This document shows, piece by piece, positions 1-5,673 of a DNA stretch of 6,862 nt; the first letter of the stretch is position 1, and the number at the start of each line of letters is the position of its first letter. A program made the position numbers and the translations under genes. Origin of the DNA: an uncultured Angelakisella sp. Its GTDB lineage: Bacteria; Bacillota; Clostridia; Oscillospirales; Ruminococcaceae. A model generated the notes under the pieces. It saw only the letters and a list, made by a program, of their open reading frames with translations. It did no database searches and was not told where the DNA came from. The DNA lies in assembly GCA_904420255.1 (NCBI GenBank), contig CAJFUT010000083.1:1-6862 (forward strand). The letters are read 5' to 3'.

Positions 1-119
1 ACCGCACAGGGGCATAACGGCGGCCCGCCGGTCCCGGATAGGTGGCTGGAGCCCGGCGGCGACGCCGGGCCAAGATAGATTGTTGTCAAATACAGAACCC
101 GGCTTACAGGCCCGGTCAT
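1..119 (+). ncRNA. rnpB: RNase P RNA, 3' portion (5' end outside window)
   Basis: This is the end of the catalytic RNA of RNase P, which removes 5' leaders from tRNA precursors. Seen directly: the near-universal 3' block ACAGAACCCGGCTTA at 92-106, preceded by a GATAGAT-type conserved stretch at 74-80 (compare CTAGATGAATGA in E. coli rnpB). A hairpin at 51-70 has an 8-bp stem (GCCCGGCG/CGCCGGGC) capped by a GCGA tetraloop. It matches in place and loop type the P18 hairpin, whose GNRA loop docks into P8. GGATAGGTGGCTGGAGCC before it parallels the GGGTAGGCTGCTTGAGCC strand of E. coli. The exact 3' end is uncertain by a few bases because its P1 pairing partner lies outside the window. A terminator follows at 143-168. 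Confidence 0.92.
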
Positions 120-142
120 TGGGCAAAAAGAAAGGACGTTCC

Positions 143-168
143 CGCCCCCGCGGGGGCGTTTTTCTTTT
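143..168 (+). terminator. Rho-independent terminator after rnpB
   Basis: A short GC-only stem (CGCCCC at 143-148 with GGGGCG at 153-158, loop about 4 nt) is followed directly by TTTTTCTTTT at 159-168. It lies about 25 nt beyond the RNase P RNA and ends that transcript before yaaL. Confidence 0.85.
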
Positions 169-189
169 CCCGGAGGATTGCCGCCCGCC

Positions 190-230
190 GCATAAAGCCG
201 GCATAACCGCCCATAATCCCTGCATAAAAT
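190..230 (+). promoter_or_regulatory. Four phased CATAA repeats upstream of yaaL; possible promoter region
   Basis: CATAA occurs at 191, 202, 212 and 223, spaced 11, 10 and 11 bp, about one helical turn each, in an otherwise GC-rich stretch. Three copies are GCATAA. The last, CATAAAAT (223-230), resembles a sigma-E -10 (CATACAAT), and GCATAAC (201-207) lies 15 bp before it. A start from that -10 would fall on the Shine-Dalgarno sequence, however, so the promoter reading is weak. The repeat pattern is seen; a regulatory role is inference. Confidence 0.3.
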
Positions 231-249
231 GTGCACAGGAGGAATGGTT

Positions 250-576
250 ATGCTGGAACACATCGCCGCCGGGCTGCGCCCCGCGCCTCAAACCCCGACG
301 GATGTGGAAAACGCCGAGATTCGCCAAAAGCTGGCTGAGGTCCGCCTTCAGATGGCCTGCGCCGAGGACCTGTTCAACACCGCCACCGACGAGGCCATGC
401 TGGATTCCTGCATCTACAAAATCAAGTCCCTGCAGGTGTATTACAGCTTCCTGGTGCGCCGGCTGCGCCTCCTGGAGGGGGAAAAGGCCCCCCTCCCCTG
501 CGGCCCCGCCCCGGAAAGCGGCGGAGCCGGGCTTTTGGCCCCTGGAAAGGAAAGGATGATGGAAGCCATGGGATGA
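250..576 (+). CDS. yaaL: YaaL/DUF2508-family small protein
   Basis: This 108-residue soluble protein belongs to the YaaL (DUF2508) family, whose biochemical role is unknown. The family signature lies at residues 19-76: an amphipathic helical stretch, then AEDLFNTATDEAMLDSCIYKI and a final helix YYSFLVRRLRLLE. The core is acidic, aromatic and helical, with no signal peptide or membrane segment. The start at 250 is chosen because AGGAGG (237-242) stands 7 nt before it; in-frame ATGs at 229 and 244 lie before or too close to that site. The last 30 or so residues are Gly/Pro/Ala-rich and make the protein longer than Bacillus YaaL (about 74 aa). The stop overlaps the bofA start as ATGA, so the two are translationally coupled, preserving the yaaL-bofA linkage of Bacillus without recR. 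Confidence 0.85.
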   Translation: MLEHIAAGLRPAPQTPTDVENAEIRQKLAEVRLQMACAEDLFNTATDEAMLDSCIYKIKSLQVYYSFLVRRLRLLEGEKAPLPCGPAPESGGAGLLAPGKERMMEAMG

Positions 577-827
577 CCGACACCCCTGTGGTCACAGGGA
601 TCCTGGTGCTCGTTTTCATCGGGCTGGTGCTGCTGATCCGGATGCGGAAGGCGGTGGGGACCGCCCTCTCCTCCGCGGCCATGGGCCTCGCCGCCATGGG
701 GGCGGTGAACCTTACCGGCTTGGTCACCGGGGTGGTGCTGCCCTGGAACCTCTTCACCCTCCTGGTCTGCATCGTTTTGGGGGCGCCGGGGGTGGTGTCC
801 ATGCTGGTGCTTCAGCTGTTCTGGTAG
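573..827 (+). CDS. bofA: Pro-sigma-K processing inhibitor BofA
   Basis: BofA is a small integral membrane protein. In Bacillus subtilis it sits in the outer forespore membrane of the sporulating mother cell and, with SpoIVFA, holds the protease SpoIVFB inactive until the forespore signals, delaying sigma-K activation. Length is 84 aa against about 87 in Bacillus. Hydrophobic segments lie at residues 7-23, about 30-57 and 59-82, separated by the basic RMRK (23-26). The C-terminal NLFTLLVCIVLGAPGV (59-74) is the family hallmark. The start overlaps the yaaL stop by 4 nt (ATGA), with purine-rich GGAAG at 561-565 upstream. The family call is firm. That it acts on a SpoIVFB/sigma-K checkpoint here is inferred from Bacillus, since spoIVFA, spoIVFB and sigK are not in the window. 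Confidence 0.9.
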   Translation: MTDTPVVTGILVLVFIGLVLLIRMRKAVGTALSSAAMGLAAMGAVNLTGLVTGVVLPWNLFTLLVCIVLGAPGVVSMLVLQLFW

Positions 828-858
828 CCCCGGAAGGCCGGGCTCCCGCCTCCCCCGC

Positions 859-900
859 AAAAAAGCGCGGCAGTTCCCGTGTAGGAACTGCCGCGCTTTT
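859..900. terminator. Bidirectional terminator between bofA and the DUF975 gene
   Basis: A perfect 17-bp stem (861-877 with 884-900) closes a 6-nt loop. The + strand leaves TTTT at 897-900, and the minus strand continues into six T (complement of 859-864). It serves both convergent genes, bofA and the DUF975 gene, and is the stronger terminator for the latter. Confidence 0.93.
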
Positions 901-920
901 CCATCGTCGGGGAATCAGCT

Positions 921-2309
921 TCAGGAAACGGGGTTCAGGTCGATGCGGATGCTCACCTGCCAGCCCCCCGCCTGGAGGGGGGTGATCACCGCCGTCACCC
1001 GGAACCGGGTGCCGTTCAGGGTTTCCTCCAGAGTGCGGCTCGCCGGCCCCGGCGACCCCACCCGGGCGGCCATATCCCCCGCCGCCTGGGTCCAGGCCGC
1101 GTCCACCATGCCGGGCATCCATTTTTCCAGCTTCAGGAAGCTGTAAAGGTCGCTGCGCTCCACCTGGGGCCAGGGGAAGAATCCCTCCAGGCCGGCGGTG
1201 GCGGCGGTGGCCAGGAAGGTCCGGGAGGCCATGGGGCGCCCCTGGCGGTAGAGGGCATACTGGGACGCCTCCTCCTGCTGGGCGGGGCTGGGCTGCCATC
1301 CCCCCGGCTGGGGGCCGTAGGACTGCTGGCCGTAATAGCCCTGCTGCCCCGGGGCCTGCCATCCGCCGCCCTGGGGATACCGGGGCGGATAGGGCGGCTG
1401 GCCGGGCTGCTGCCAGGGCCCCTGATACCCGCCCTGGGGGGGATAGGGGGGCCGGCCGTAACCGGGGGCCCCGTACCCATAGGGCATCCGGGCCTGCCAG
1501 GCCAGCTCATCCAGGCGGACCTGGAGGGCGGCGTCGCCGAAGGCGGCGTTGGCAAGGTTGACATAAGGCATCAGGAAGTACATCATCCCGTAAAGGAGCA
1601 GGTAAATCCAGATCAGATAGGGGTCTACGGCGGAATCGGGGAGGACAAGGCCCATCCGGGCGTAGCGCATGGCCTCCGGGAAGATCAGGGCCATGATCAC
1701 CGCCACCACCACCCCGCCGATGAGGAATATCCAGCCGATGAAGGAGAGGTTGAGGGAGAAATACCGCCCGCAGTTGCCCCGCATCAGCCGGAAGGACTCC
1801 CGGCGGATGTGCCCCAGCTGGGCGCCCTCATCCTCCGCCAGGATGTAAGGCATCAGGCAGGCGTGGAGGATCCAGTAGATGTAAAACCCATAGCAGGCCA
1901 GGCTCAGCAGGGAGGTAATGGTGATGAAGAGAAGGTCCTGGCTCAGCTCCAGCAGGGCGGTGGTGAGAAGCATCAAATAAGAGGGCAGGTTGAAGAGGAA
2001 CCCCACCGCCACCGCCTTGCCATAGCGCCTGGGGGAGGTGAAGTACCGCAGGGCCTCCTTTTTGGCCGGGGCGCGGCCCTTCTGGAGCAGGTATGTATAC
2101 CGGGTGACCCCCAGGATGAGGGGGGTGAGGAGAAGGGTCAGGAGCATCTGGAGCAGGGTGGCCGCCAGACCCCCCAGCCGGCCCTGGAGCAGGGCCGCGG
2201 GAACCACCACCGCCAGGCTGTAGGCGAGGAAAAGAAGATGCACCGGCAGCAGGCCGCCCAGGTTTTCCCGGTAAAGGCGGCGGGCCCGCTGCTTGAGAAT
2301 ACGGTTCAC
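921..2309 (-). CDS. DUF975-type integral membrane protein with P/G/Y/Q-rich linker and unassigned C-terminal domain
   Basis: This is a 462-residue membrane protein of unknown function. The N-terminal half has the DUF975 layout: a basic start (NRILKQRARRLYRENL) and six predicted membrane segments at about residues 22-40, 47-68, 98-121, 126-153, 186-210 and 230-250. A cytosolic-type loop LGHIRRESFRLMRGN at 165-179 is typical of the family. Residues 274-343 are a low-complexity linker rich in Pro, Gly, Tyr and Gln (GYGAPGYGRPPYPPQGGYQG). Residues 344-462 form a separate, probably folded domain that I do not recognise. The GTG at 2307-2309 is chosen because AAAGGGGGT (2316-2324) lies 7 nt upstream and the DUF975 N-terminus begins there; in-frame ATGs at 2334 and 2328 lie before that site. 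It stands alone, convergent with bofA, and ends at the shared hairpin. Confidence 0.75.
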   Translation of the reverse strand: MNRILKQRARRLYRENLGGLLPVHLLFLAYSLAVVVPAALLQGRLGGLAATLLQMLLTLLLTPLILGVTRYTYLLQKGRAPAKKEALRYFTSPRRYGKAVAVGFLFNLPSYLMLLTTALLELSQDLLFITITSLLSLACYGFYIYWILHACLMPYILAEDEGAQLGHIRRESFRLMRGNCGRYFSLNLSFIGWIFLIGGVVVAVIMALIFPEAMRYARMGLVLPDSAVDPYLIWIYLLLYGMMYFLMPYVNLANAAFGDAALQVRLDELAWQARMPYGYGAPGYGRPPYPPQGGYQGPWQQPGQPPYPPRYPQGGGWQAPGQQGYYGQQSYGPQPGGWQPSPAQQEEASQYALYRQGRPMASRTFLATAATAGLEGFFPWPQVERSDLYSFLKLEKWMPGMVDAAWTQAAGDMAARVGSPGPASRTLEETLNGTRFRVTAVITPLQAGGWQVSIRIDLNPVS

Positions 2310-2315
2310 AAAGAA

Positions 2316-2324
2316 ACCCCCTTT
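2316..2324 (-). promoter_or_regulatory. Shine-Dalgarno site fixing a GTG start for the DUF975 gene
   Basis: On the minus strand AAAGGGGGT is one base from the ideal AAAGGAGGT. It is followed by 7 nt and GTG at 2309-2307. It decides for the GTG over the two upstream in-frame ATG codons. Confidence 0.75.
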
Positions 2325-2344
2325 GTCCATAATCATCTGTTTCC

Positions 2345-2350
2345 AGTATA
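2345..2350 (-). promoter_or_regulatory. Possible -10 element of the DUF975 gene
   Basis: TATACT on the minus strand would start transcription near 2338, about 29 nt before the GTG start. There is no good -35 at 16-18 bp; the TTGGCA nearby is only 11 bp away. This is therefore a tentative placement. Confidence 0.3.
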
Positions 2351-2413
2351 CCCCGCCTTTGTGCCAAAAGGATGAACGGAATGTAAATAACCGGGCTGCC
2401 CGGCAGCTCCAAA

Positions 2414-2447
2414 GGGCCCGGCGGCGGGAATTCCCGCCGCCGGGCCC
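2414..2447 (-). terminator. Perfect 34-bp GC palindrome downstream of spoIVA, probable terminator
   Basis: The arms 2414-2430 and 2431-2447 are exact reverse complements, with GAATTC in the centre. The site begins 19 nt beyond the spoIVA stop on the minus strand. The minus-strand tail is only TTTGGAG, a poor U-tract, so the hairpin may end transcription inefficiently or protect the 3' end of the spoIVA mRNA. The palindrome is seen; the function is inferred. Confidence 0.55.
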
Positions 2448-2466
2448 CTTCCTCCCGGGGATATGC

Positions 2467-3945
2467 TCAAAGGATGATGCAGATGAGGCCGGAGCAGCCC
2501 TCGTTGATGATCCGCTCGATGGTTTCCTGGAGCTTGATCCGGGCGTCGGATGGCATCCGGTAGAGCTTGTTGTGAAGGCCCTCGTTCACCAGCTCGTGGA
2601 GGGATTTGCCGAAGATGTTGGATTCCCAGATTTTGGCGGGGTCCTCCTCGAATTCTTTGAGGAGGTAGTGGACCAGCTCCTCGCTCTGGCGCTCGCTGCC
2701 CACAATGGGGGCCACCTCGGTGGTGATGTTCGCCTGCATCATGTGGATGCTGGGGGCGCTAGCCCGCAGGCGGACCCCGTAGCGCCCCCCCTGCTTCATG
2801 ATCTCCGGCTCCTCCAGGGTCAGCTCATCCAGCCCCGGCATAACGATGCCGTAGCCGGTGGCGGCCACCTCCTCCAGCGCGCCCCGGATCTTGTCGTACT
2901 TCTTCTTAATGGCGGCCAGCTCCACCATGCAGGGCAGCAGCCCCTCCTCGCCGTCGATCTCCAGGCCGGTGGCCTCCCCCAGGATGCGGTAGAACAGCCC
3001 CTCGGGGATATCCACCCGGCACCGCAGGCTGCCGGTGCCCAGGTCGATGCTGGTGATCCGCACGTCGTCCACATTCTCGCATTCCTTCATTCCCCCCACC
3101 GCCCCGGCGGCCCCGGCGATGCGGTCCAGGGCGGCGCCGCAGCTCCGGGCCTGGGAATAGATGGACTTGCGGAGCCAGTGGTCCCGGTCCAGGTTCATGA
3201 TCCAGCCGGGGATCTCCAGGGCCACCTCCTTCACCGGGAACTGGTAAAGGATGCGGGTGAGAATCTCCCGGATGTCCTCCTCGTCCAGCTCCAGGCAGTT
3301 CACCGCCACCACCGGCACGCCGTACTTCTCCTCCATGGACTGGCGCAGCTCCCGGTTCTGGGGGCTTTTTGGCTGGACGCAGTTGAGGAGCACCACAAAG
3401 GGCTTGCCGATCTCCCGCAGCTCCCCGATGACCCGCTCCTCCGCCTCCTGGTACTCCTGGCGGGGGATTTCGCTGATGGAGCCGTCGGTGGTCACCACAA
3501 GGCCGATGGTGCTGTGCTCGTTGATGACCTTCTTGGTGCCGATCTCGGCGGCCATGTTGAAGGGGATCTCCCGGTCGAACCAGGGGGTCATCACCATCCG
3601 GGGCTGCTCGTTCTCGATGTAGCCCAGGGCGCTGGGGACGATATACCCCACGCAGTCGATGAGCCGCACCTGGAAGGAGGCCGCCTGGTCCACCGAAATC
3701 TTCACCGCCTCCTCGGGGATGAACTTGGGCTCGGTGGTCATGATGGTCTTGCCGGCGGCGGACTGGGGCAGCTCGTCGGTGGCCCGCTCCCGCCGGGCGT
3801 CGCTGCCGATGTTGGGCAGCACCAGGGCCTCCATGAACCGCTTGATGAAGGTGGATTTGCCGGTGCGCACCGGCCCCACCACGCCGATGTAGATATCCCC
3901 GTCGGTGCGCTTCGCAATATCCTGGTACAGTGTGTTTTTGTCCAA
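2467..3945 (-). CDS. spoIVA: Stage IV sporulation protein A (SpoIVA), coat-basement ATPase
   Basis: SpoIVA is made in the mother cell and polymerises, driven by ATP hydrolysis, on the outer forespore membrane as the platform for coat assembly; it is also needed for a proper cortex. The protein is 492 aa, the same length as the B. subtilis protein. The Walker A motif GPVRTGKST is at 24-32 with K30, the threonines corresponding to the sensor pair are T70/T71 (MTTEPKF), and the Walker B-like RLIDCVG has D97. All match the Bacillus numbering, which supports the chosen start. The middle region (about 245-400) is followed by the conserved C-terminus ESNIFGKSLHELVNEGL (441-457) and RIINEGCSGLICIIL (478-492), which anchors SpoIVA to its partners at the membrane. 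The start is TTG at 3945-3943, preceded by AGGAGGGGG. It is the second gene of an operon, 16 nt after the SipL-like gene. Confidence 0.97.
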   Translation of the reverse strand: MDKNTLYQDIAKRTDGDIYIGVVGPVRTGKSTFIKRFMEALVLPNIGSDARRERATDELPQSAAGKTIMTTEPKFIPEEAVKISVDQAASFQVRLIDCVGYIVPSALGYIENEQPRMVMTPWFDREIPFNMAAEIGTKKVINEHSTIGLVVTTDGSISEIPRQEYQEAEERVIGELREIGKPFVVLLNCVQPKSPQNRELRQSMEEKYGVPVVAVNCLELDEEDIREILTRILYQFPVKEVALEIPGWIMNLDRDHWLRKSIYSQARSCGAALDRIAGAAGAVGGMKECENVDDVRITSIDLGTGSLRCRVDIPEGLFYRILGEATGLEIDGEEGLLPCMVELAAIKKKYDKIRGALEEVAATGYGIVMPGLDELTLEEPEIMKQGGRYGVRLRASAPSIHMMQANITTEVAPIVGSERQSEELVHYLLKEFEEDPAKIWESNIFGKSLHELVNEGLHNKLYRMPSDARIKLQETIERIINEGCSGLICIIL

Positions 3946-3951
3946 AGCCGT

Positions 3952-3960
3952 CCCCCTCCT
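3952..3960 (-). promoter_or_regulatory. Ribosome binding site for the spoIVA TTG start
   Basis: AGGAGGGGG on the minus strand lies in the 16-nt gap between the SipL-like stop (3964-3962) and the TTG at 3945-3943, spaced 6-9 nt from it. No in-frame ATG or GTG gives a better N-terminus, because the protein must begin before the conserved DIYIGVVG. Confidence 0.8.
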
Positions 3961-3961
3961 C

Positions 3962-5482
3962 TCACAGAACCGGGATCAGGAGGACCCGCCGCTCCTGGCC
4001 GTCGCCTTCCTGGGGATTCTCCCCGGTGATCTGGTCTATATTGGTGTTATACCGCTTGGCGATGTCCCAGAGGGTCTCCCCCTGGTCCGCCAGGTAGAGG
4101 TAAAGCCCCGGCGGGCTGGTGATCTCCTTGGGCTTCTTTTCGTCCACCTCGATATCGTCCAGCAGCACCGCCCTGCCCTGGGTGGTGAGGAGGCCGGTGA
4201 GCTCCAGCTCGCAGCGCACCTCCAAAGCGTCGTTGGCGGCGAAGCTGAAGGCGCAGCTCTGGCAGGTGAGCCGGCCCTCCAGGACGGCCCCCTCGGTTTC
4301 GCAGGGCACCTTACAGCTGGTTTCCAGGACCTTGTCGAAGTAATAGAGCTGGCCGTCGGACATTTTGGCAAACATGGCGATGGTCAGGCGGCCCTCGGCC
4401 ACCGGCCCTCCCCCCTCGGCCCGGGGGGCCATATCCGCCCCCTCGCACCAGAGGTCCACCACCGTTTCCACATTCTCCGGCAGGGGGATGGTTTCCTTGT
4501 AGGGGATGGTTTCCCGCACGGCGCCCAGCGCCCTGACGAGGGGGACGGTCCGGTTGCGGAAGGTGCATTGGTTCCTGGTGGAATAGCAGTCGGAACAGAA
4601 CTGGGCGGTATAGGGCTGCCAGCCCCGGACCTGGCTTTCCACCACGGCGTCCAGGGCGATGCGGCGGTATTCCCCGTCCTCCGCCGCGGCGGGCTCGGCG
4701 GAAATGGAGGCCACCCGCTGCCAGACGTCGCAGATGCTCTGGTCGTCCAGGCCGTCCAGCTCGCAGATGGCGCTGGTGGGGAGGGTGTACTCCAGCTGGT
4801 CGAAGCCGCCGGTGGTGGCCTGGTACAGGATGTGGAGGTTCAGCTCCCCCCGGAGCACCGCCTTGCCGGCCACCTGCTTGCACTCGGTGACCCTGGCGGC
4901 GGCCCCGGTGCGGACGATGGCCTGGACCGGGGGCTTGCCATAGGTGAGGTCCACCGTTTCGCTGACCCGGCTTTCCCGGCTGCCCCAGCCCAGGAGGCGG
5001 GAGGCCTCGGCCTGTTCCCGCTTCATCTGGAGCCCCATGCCTGAGCCGTCGGCGGCCACCTGCTCCTCCCGGCAGCCCACCCCCCGGACGGTGATAACCA
5101 GGGCCCCGCGGATATCCAGACGGCGCTGGTTCACCGCCCGGCAGTTGACATAATCCGCCCGGGCGGTGATGGAGAGGACCGGCGCCGGATGGTCAGCCTT
5201 CATTTCCACAATGCGGGAAAAGGGGACCTTGTACTCCCCCCGGGCGATGCCGTCCCCGGTGGAAACATAGTACACCGTGACCACTGCCATCCCTTCCAGC
5301 TCCAGCTTGCCGGGGCTGGCCCGGCGGCCGGTGACGGTGGGGGCCACCGAGCATTTCAAAATCCGCACAATGTCCGGGCAGTAGTCCGGAAGGAGGGCGT
5401 CGCACTCAATGGGCTGCTCCACGTTCTGGTCGATGAGGACGTCGTTTATAAAAAGTGGCTGCCGGGTCAGTTTCAGTTCCAT
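3962..5482 (-). CDS. sipL: SPOCS (DUF3794) repeat and LysM spore protein, SipL-like partner of SpoIVA
   Basis: This 506-residue protein has SPOCS/DUF3794-type repeats and a C-terminal LysM domain, the architecture of C. difficile SipL, which binds SpoIVA to encase the forespore and stands in for Bacillus SpoVID. SPOCS-like units lie at about residues 35-130 (beginning YCPDIVRILKC), 190-285 and 325-430. The LysM is at about 459-504 (YLADQGETLWDIAKRYNT, then NIDQITGENP). In C. difficile the LysM domain makes the SpoIVA contact. No signal peptide is present, fitting mother-cell cytosolic action. The protein has 17 cysteines, with CxxC pairs at 296/299 and 407/410. The ATG start is preceded by AAAGGAGG (5495-5502), 12 nt away, and by AGAGG at 7 nt. 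It is first in an operon with spoIVA, behind a sigma-E-type promoter. The family is certain; SipL orthology rests on architecture and neighbour. Confidence 0.85.
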   Translation of the reverse strand: MELKLTRQPLFINDVLIDQNVEQPIECDALLPDYCPDIVRILKCSVAPTVTGRRASPGKLELEGMAVVTVYYVSTGDGIARGEYKVPFSRIVEMKADHPAPVLSITARADYVNCRAVNQRRLDIRGALVITVRGVGCREEQVAADGSGMGLQMKREQAEASRLLGWGSRESRVSETVDLTYGKPPVQAIVRTGAAARVTECKQVAGKAVLRGELNLHILYQATTGGFDQLEYTLPTSAICELDGLDDQSICDVWQRVASISAEPAAAEDGEYRRIALDAVVESQVRGWQPYTAQFCSDCYSTRNQCTFRNRTVPLVRALGAVRETIPYKETIPLPENVETVVDLWCEGADMAPRAEGGGPVAEGRLTIAMFAKMSDGQLYYFDKVLETSCKVPCETEGAVLEGRLTCQSCAFSFAANDALEVRCELELTGLLTTQGRAVLLDDIEVDEKKPKEITSPPGLYLYLADQGETLWDIAKRYNTNIDQITGENPQEGDGQERRVLLIPVL

Positions 5483-5514
5483 ATCCGTTCCTCTCCTCCT
5501 TTATGATTCAACAC

Positions 5515-5543
5515 ACTATATGAGGAGGGGGGACAAAATATGC
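5515..5543 (-). promoter_or_regulatory. Sigma-E-type promoter of the sipL-spoIVA operon
   Basis: Reading the minus strand, GCATATT (5543-5537) is the -35 and CATATAGT (5522-5515) the -10, separated by exactly 14 bp. The Bacillus sigma-E consensus is about KMATATT-N14-CATACAAT, so the -35 is complete and the -10 matches 6 of 8. Transcription would start near 5508, leaving a leader of about 25 nt that includes the ribosome binding site. This fits mother-cell expression of both coat-basement genes. Confidence 0.8.
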
Positions 5544-5600
5544 GGCCGGGGGACGCCGCCGGGCCCGGCCGGGACTTTCTCCGCCGCCCGGTCCAGGGGG

Positions 5601-5629
5601 TTGACAACGCCCGGGGTATGTGATATATT
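5601..5629 (+). promoter_or_regulatory. Strong sigma-A promoter of the DUF3796-XRE pair
   Basis: TTGACA (5601-5606), a 17-bp spacer and TATATT (5624-5629) with an extended TG at 5621-5622. Transcription would start near 5636, about 38 nt before the ATG. It diverges from the sporulation promoter. Confidence 0.85.
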
Positions 5630-5660
5630 TTTCTCGTAAAGTTAAAAATATACCACATAC
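5616..5660. promoter_or_regulatory. 17-bp inverted repeat over the -10 and leader, probable operator
   Basis: Left arm 5616-5632 (GTATGTGATATATTTTT) and right arm 5644-5660 are reverse complements except for one pair (5623/5653), around an 11-nt spacer. The left arm contains the whole extended -10. The right arm ends one base before the GGAGG ribosome binding site. The expected start near 5636 leaves the left arm out of the mRNA, which points to a DNA operator rather than an RNA hairpin. The likely binder is the XRE protein encoded two genes on. Confidence 0.65.
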
Positions 5661-5673
5661 GGAGGTGCAGCTT

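Noticed and set aside
229..246. Upstream ATG codons (229 and 244) as yaaL starts
   Set aside because: 229 lies before the AGGAGG and 244 is only 1 nt after it; 250 has proper spacing.
1288..1487. Repetitive CCC/GGG-rich stretch as a DNA repeat or CRISPR-like array
   Set aside because: It is in-frame coding for the P/G/Y/Q-rich linker; units are irregular and there are no spacers.
2310..2336. ATG codons at 2336 and 2330 as starts of the DUF975 gene
   Set aside because: They precede the AAAGGGGGT ribosome binding site, have none of their own, and would add residues before the family's usual N-terminus.
2293..4029. A 578-codon open frame on the + strand, opposite spoIVA
   Set aside because: Its product is dominated by His, Gly, Leu, Pro and Asp without any family signature, and it runs antisense to the unmistakable SpoIVA. 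Long antisense open frames are expected in GC-rich genes with strong third-position bias.
3905..5044. A 379-codon open frame on the + strand, opposite the SPOCS/LysM gene
   Set aside because: Same composition artefact; no ribosome binding site or recognisable domain.
5544..5570. GC-rich inverted repeat GGCCGGG/CCCGGCC between the divergent promoters
   Set aside because: Short, without a U-tract on either strand, and easily expected by chance in such GC-rich DNA.
5620..5673. N-terminal extension of the DUF3796-like protein from an ATG at 5620
   Set aside because: That ATG overlaps the extended -10 and lies upstream of the expected transcription start.
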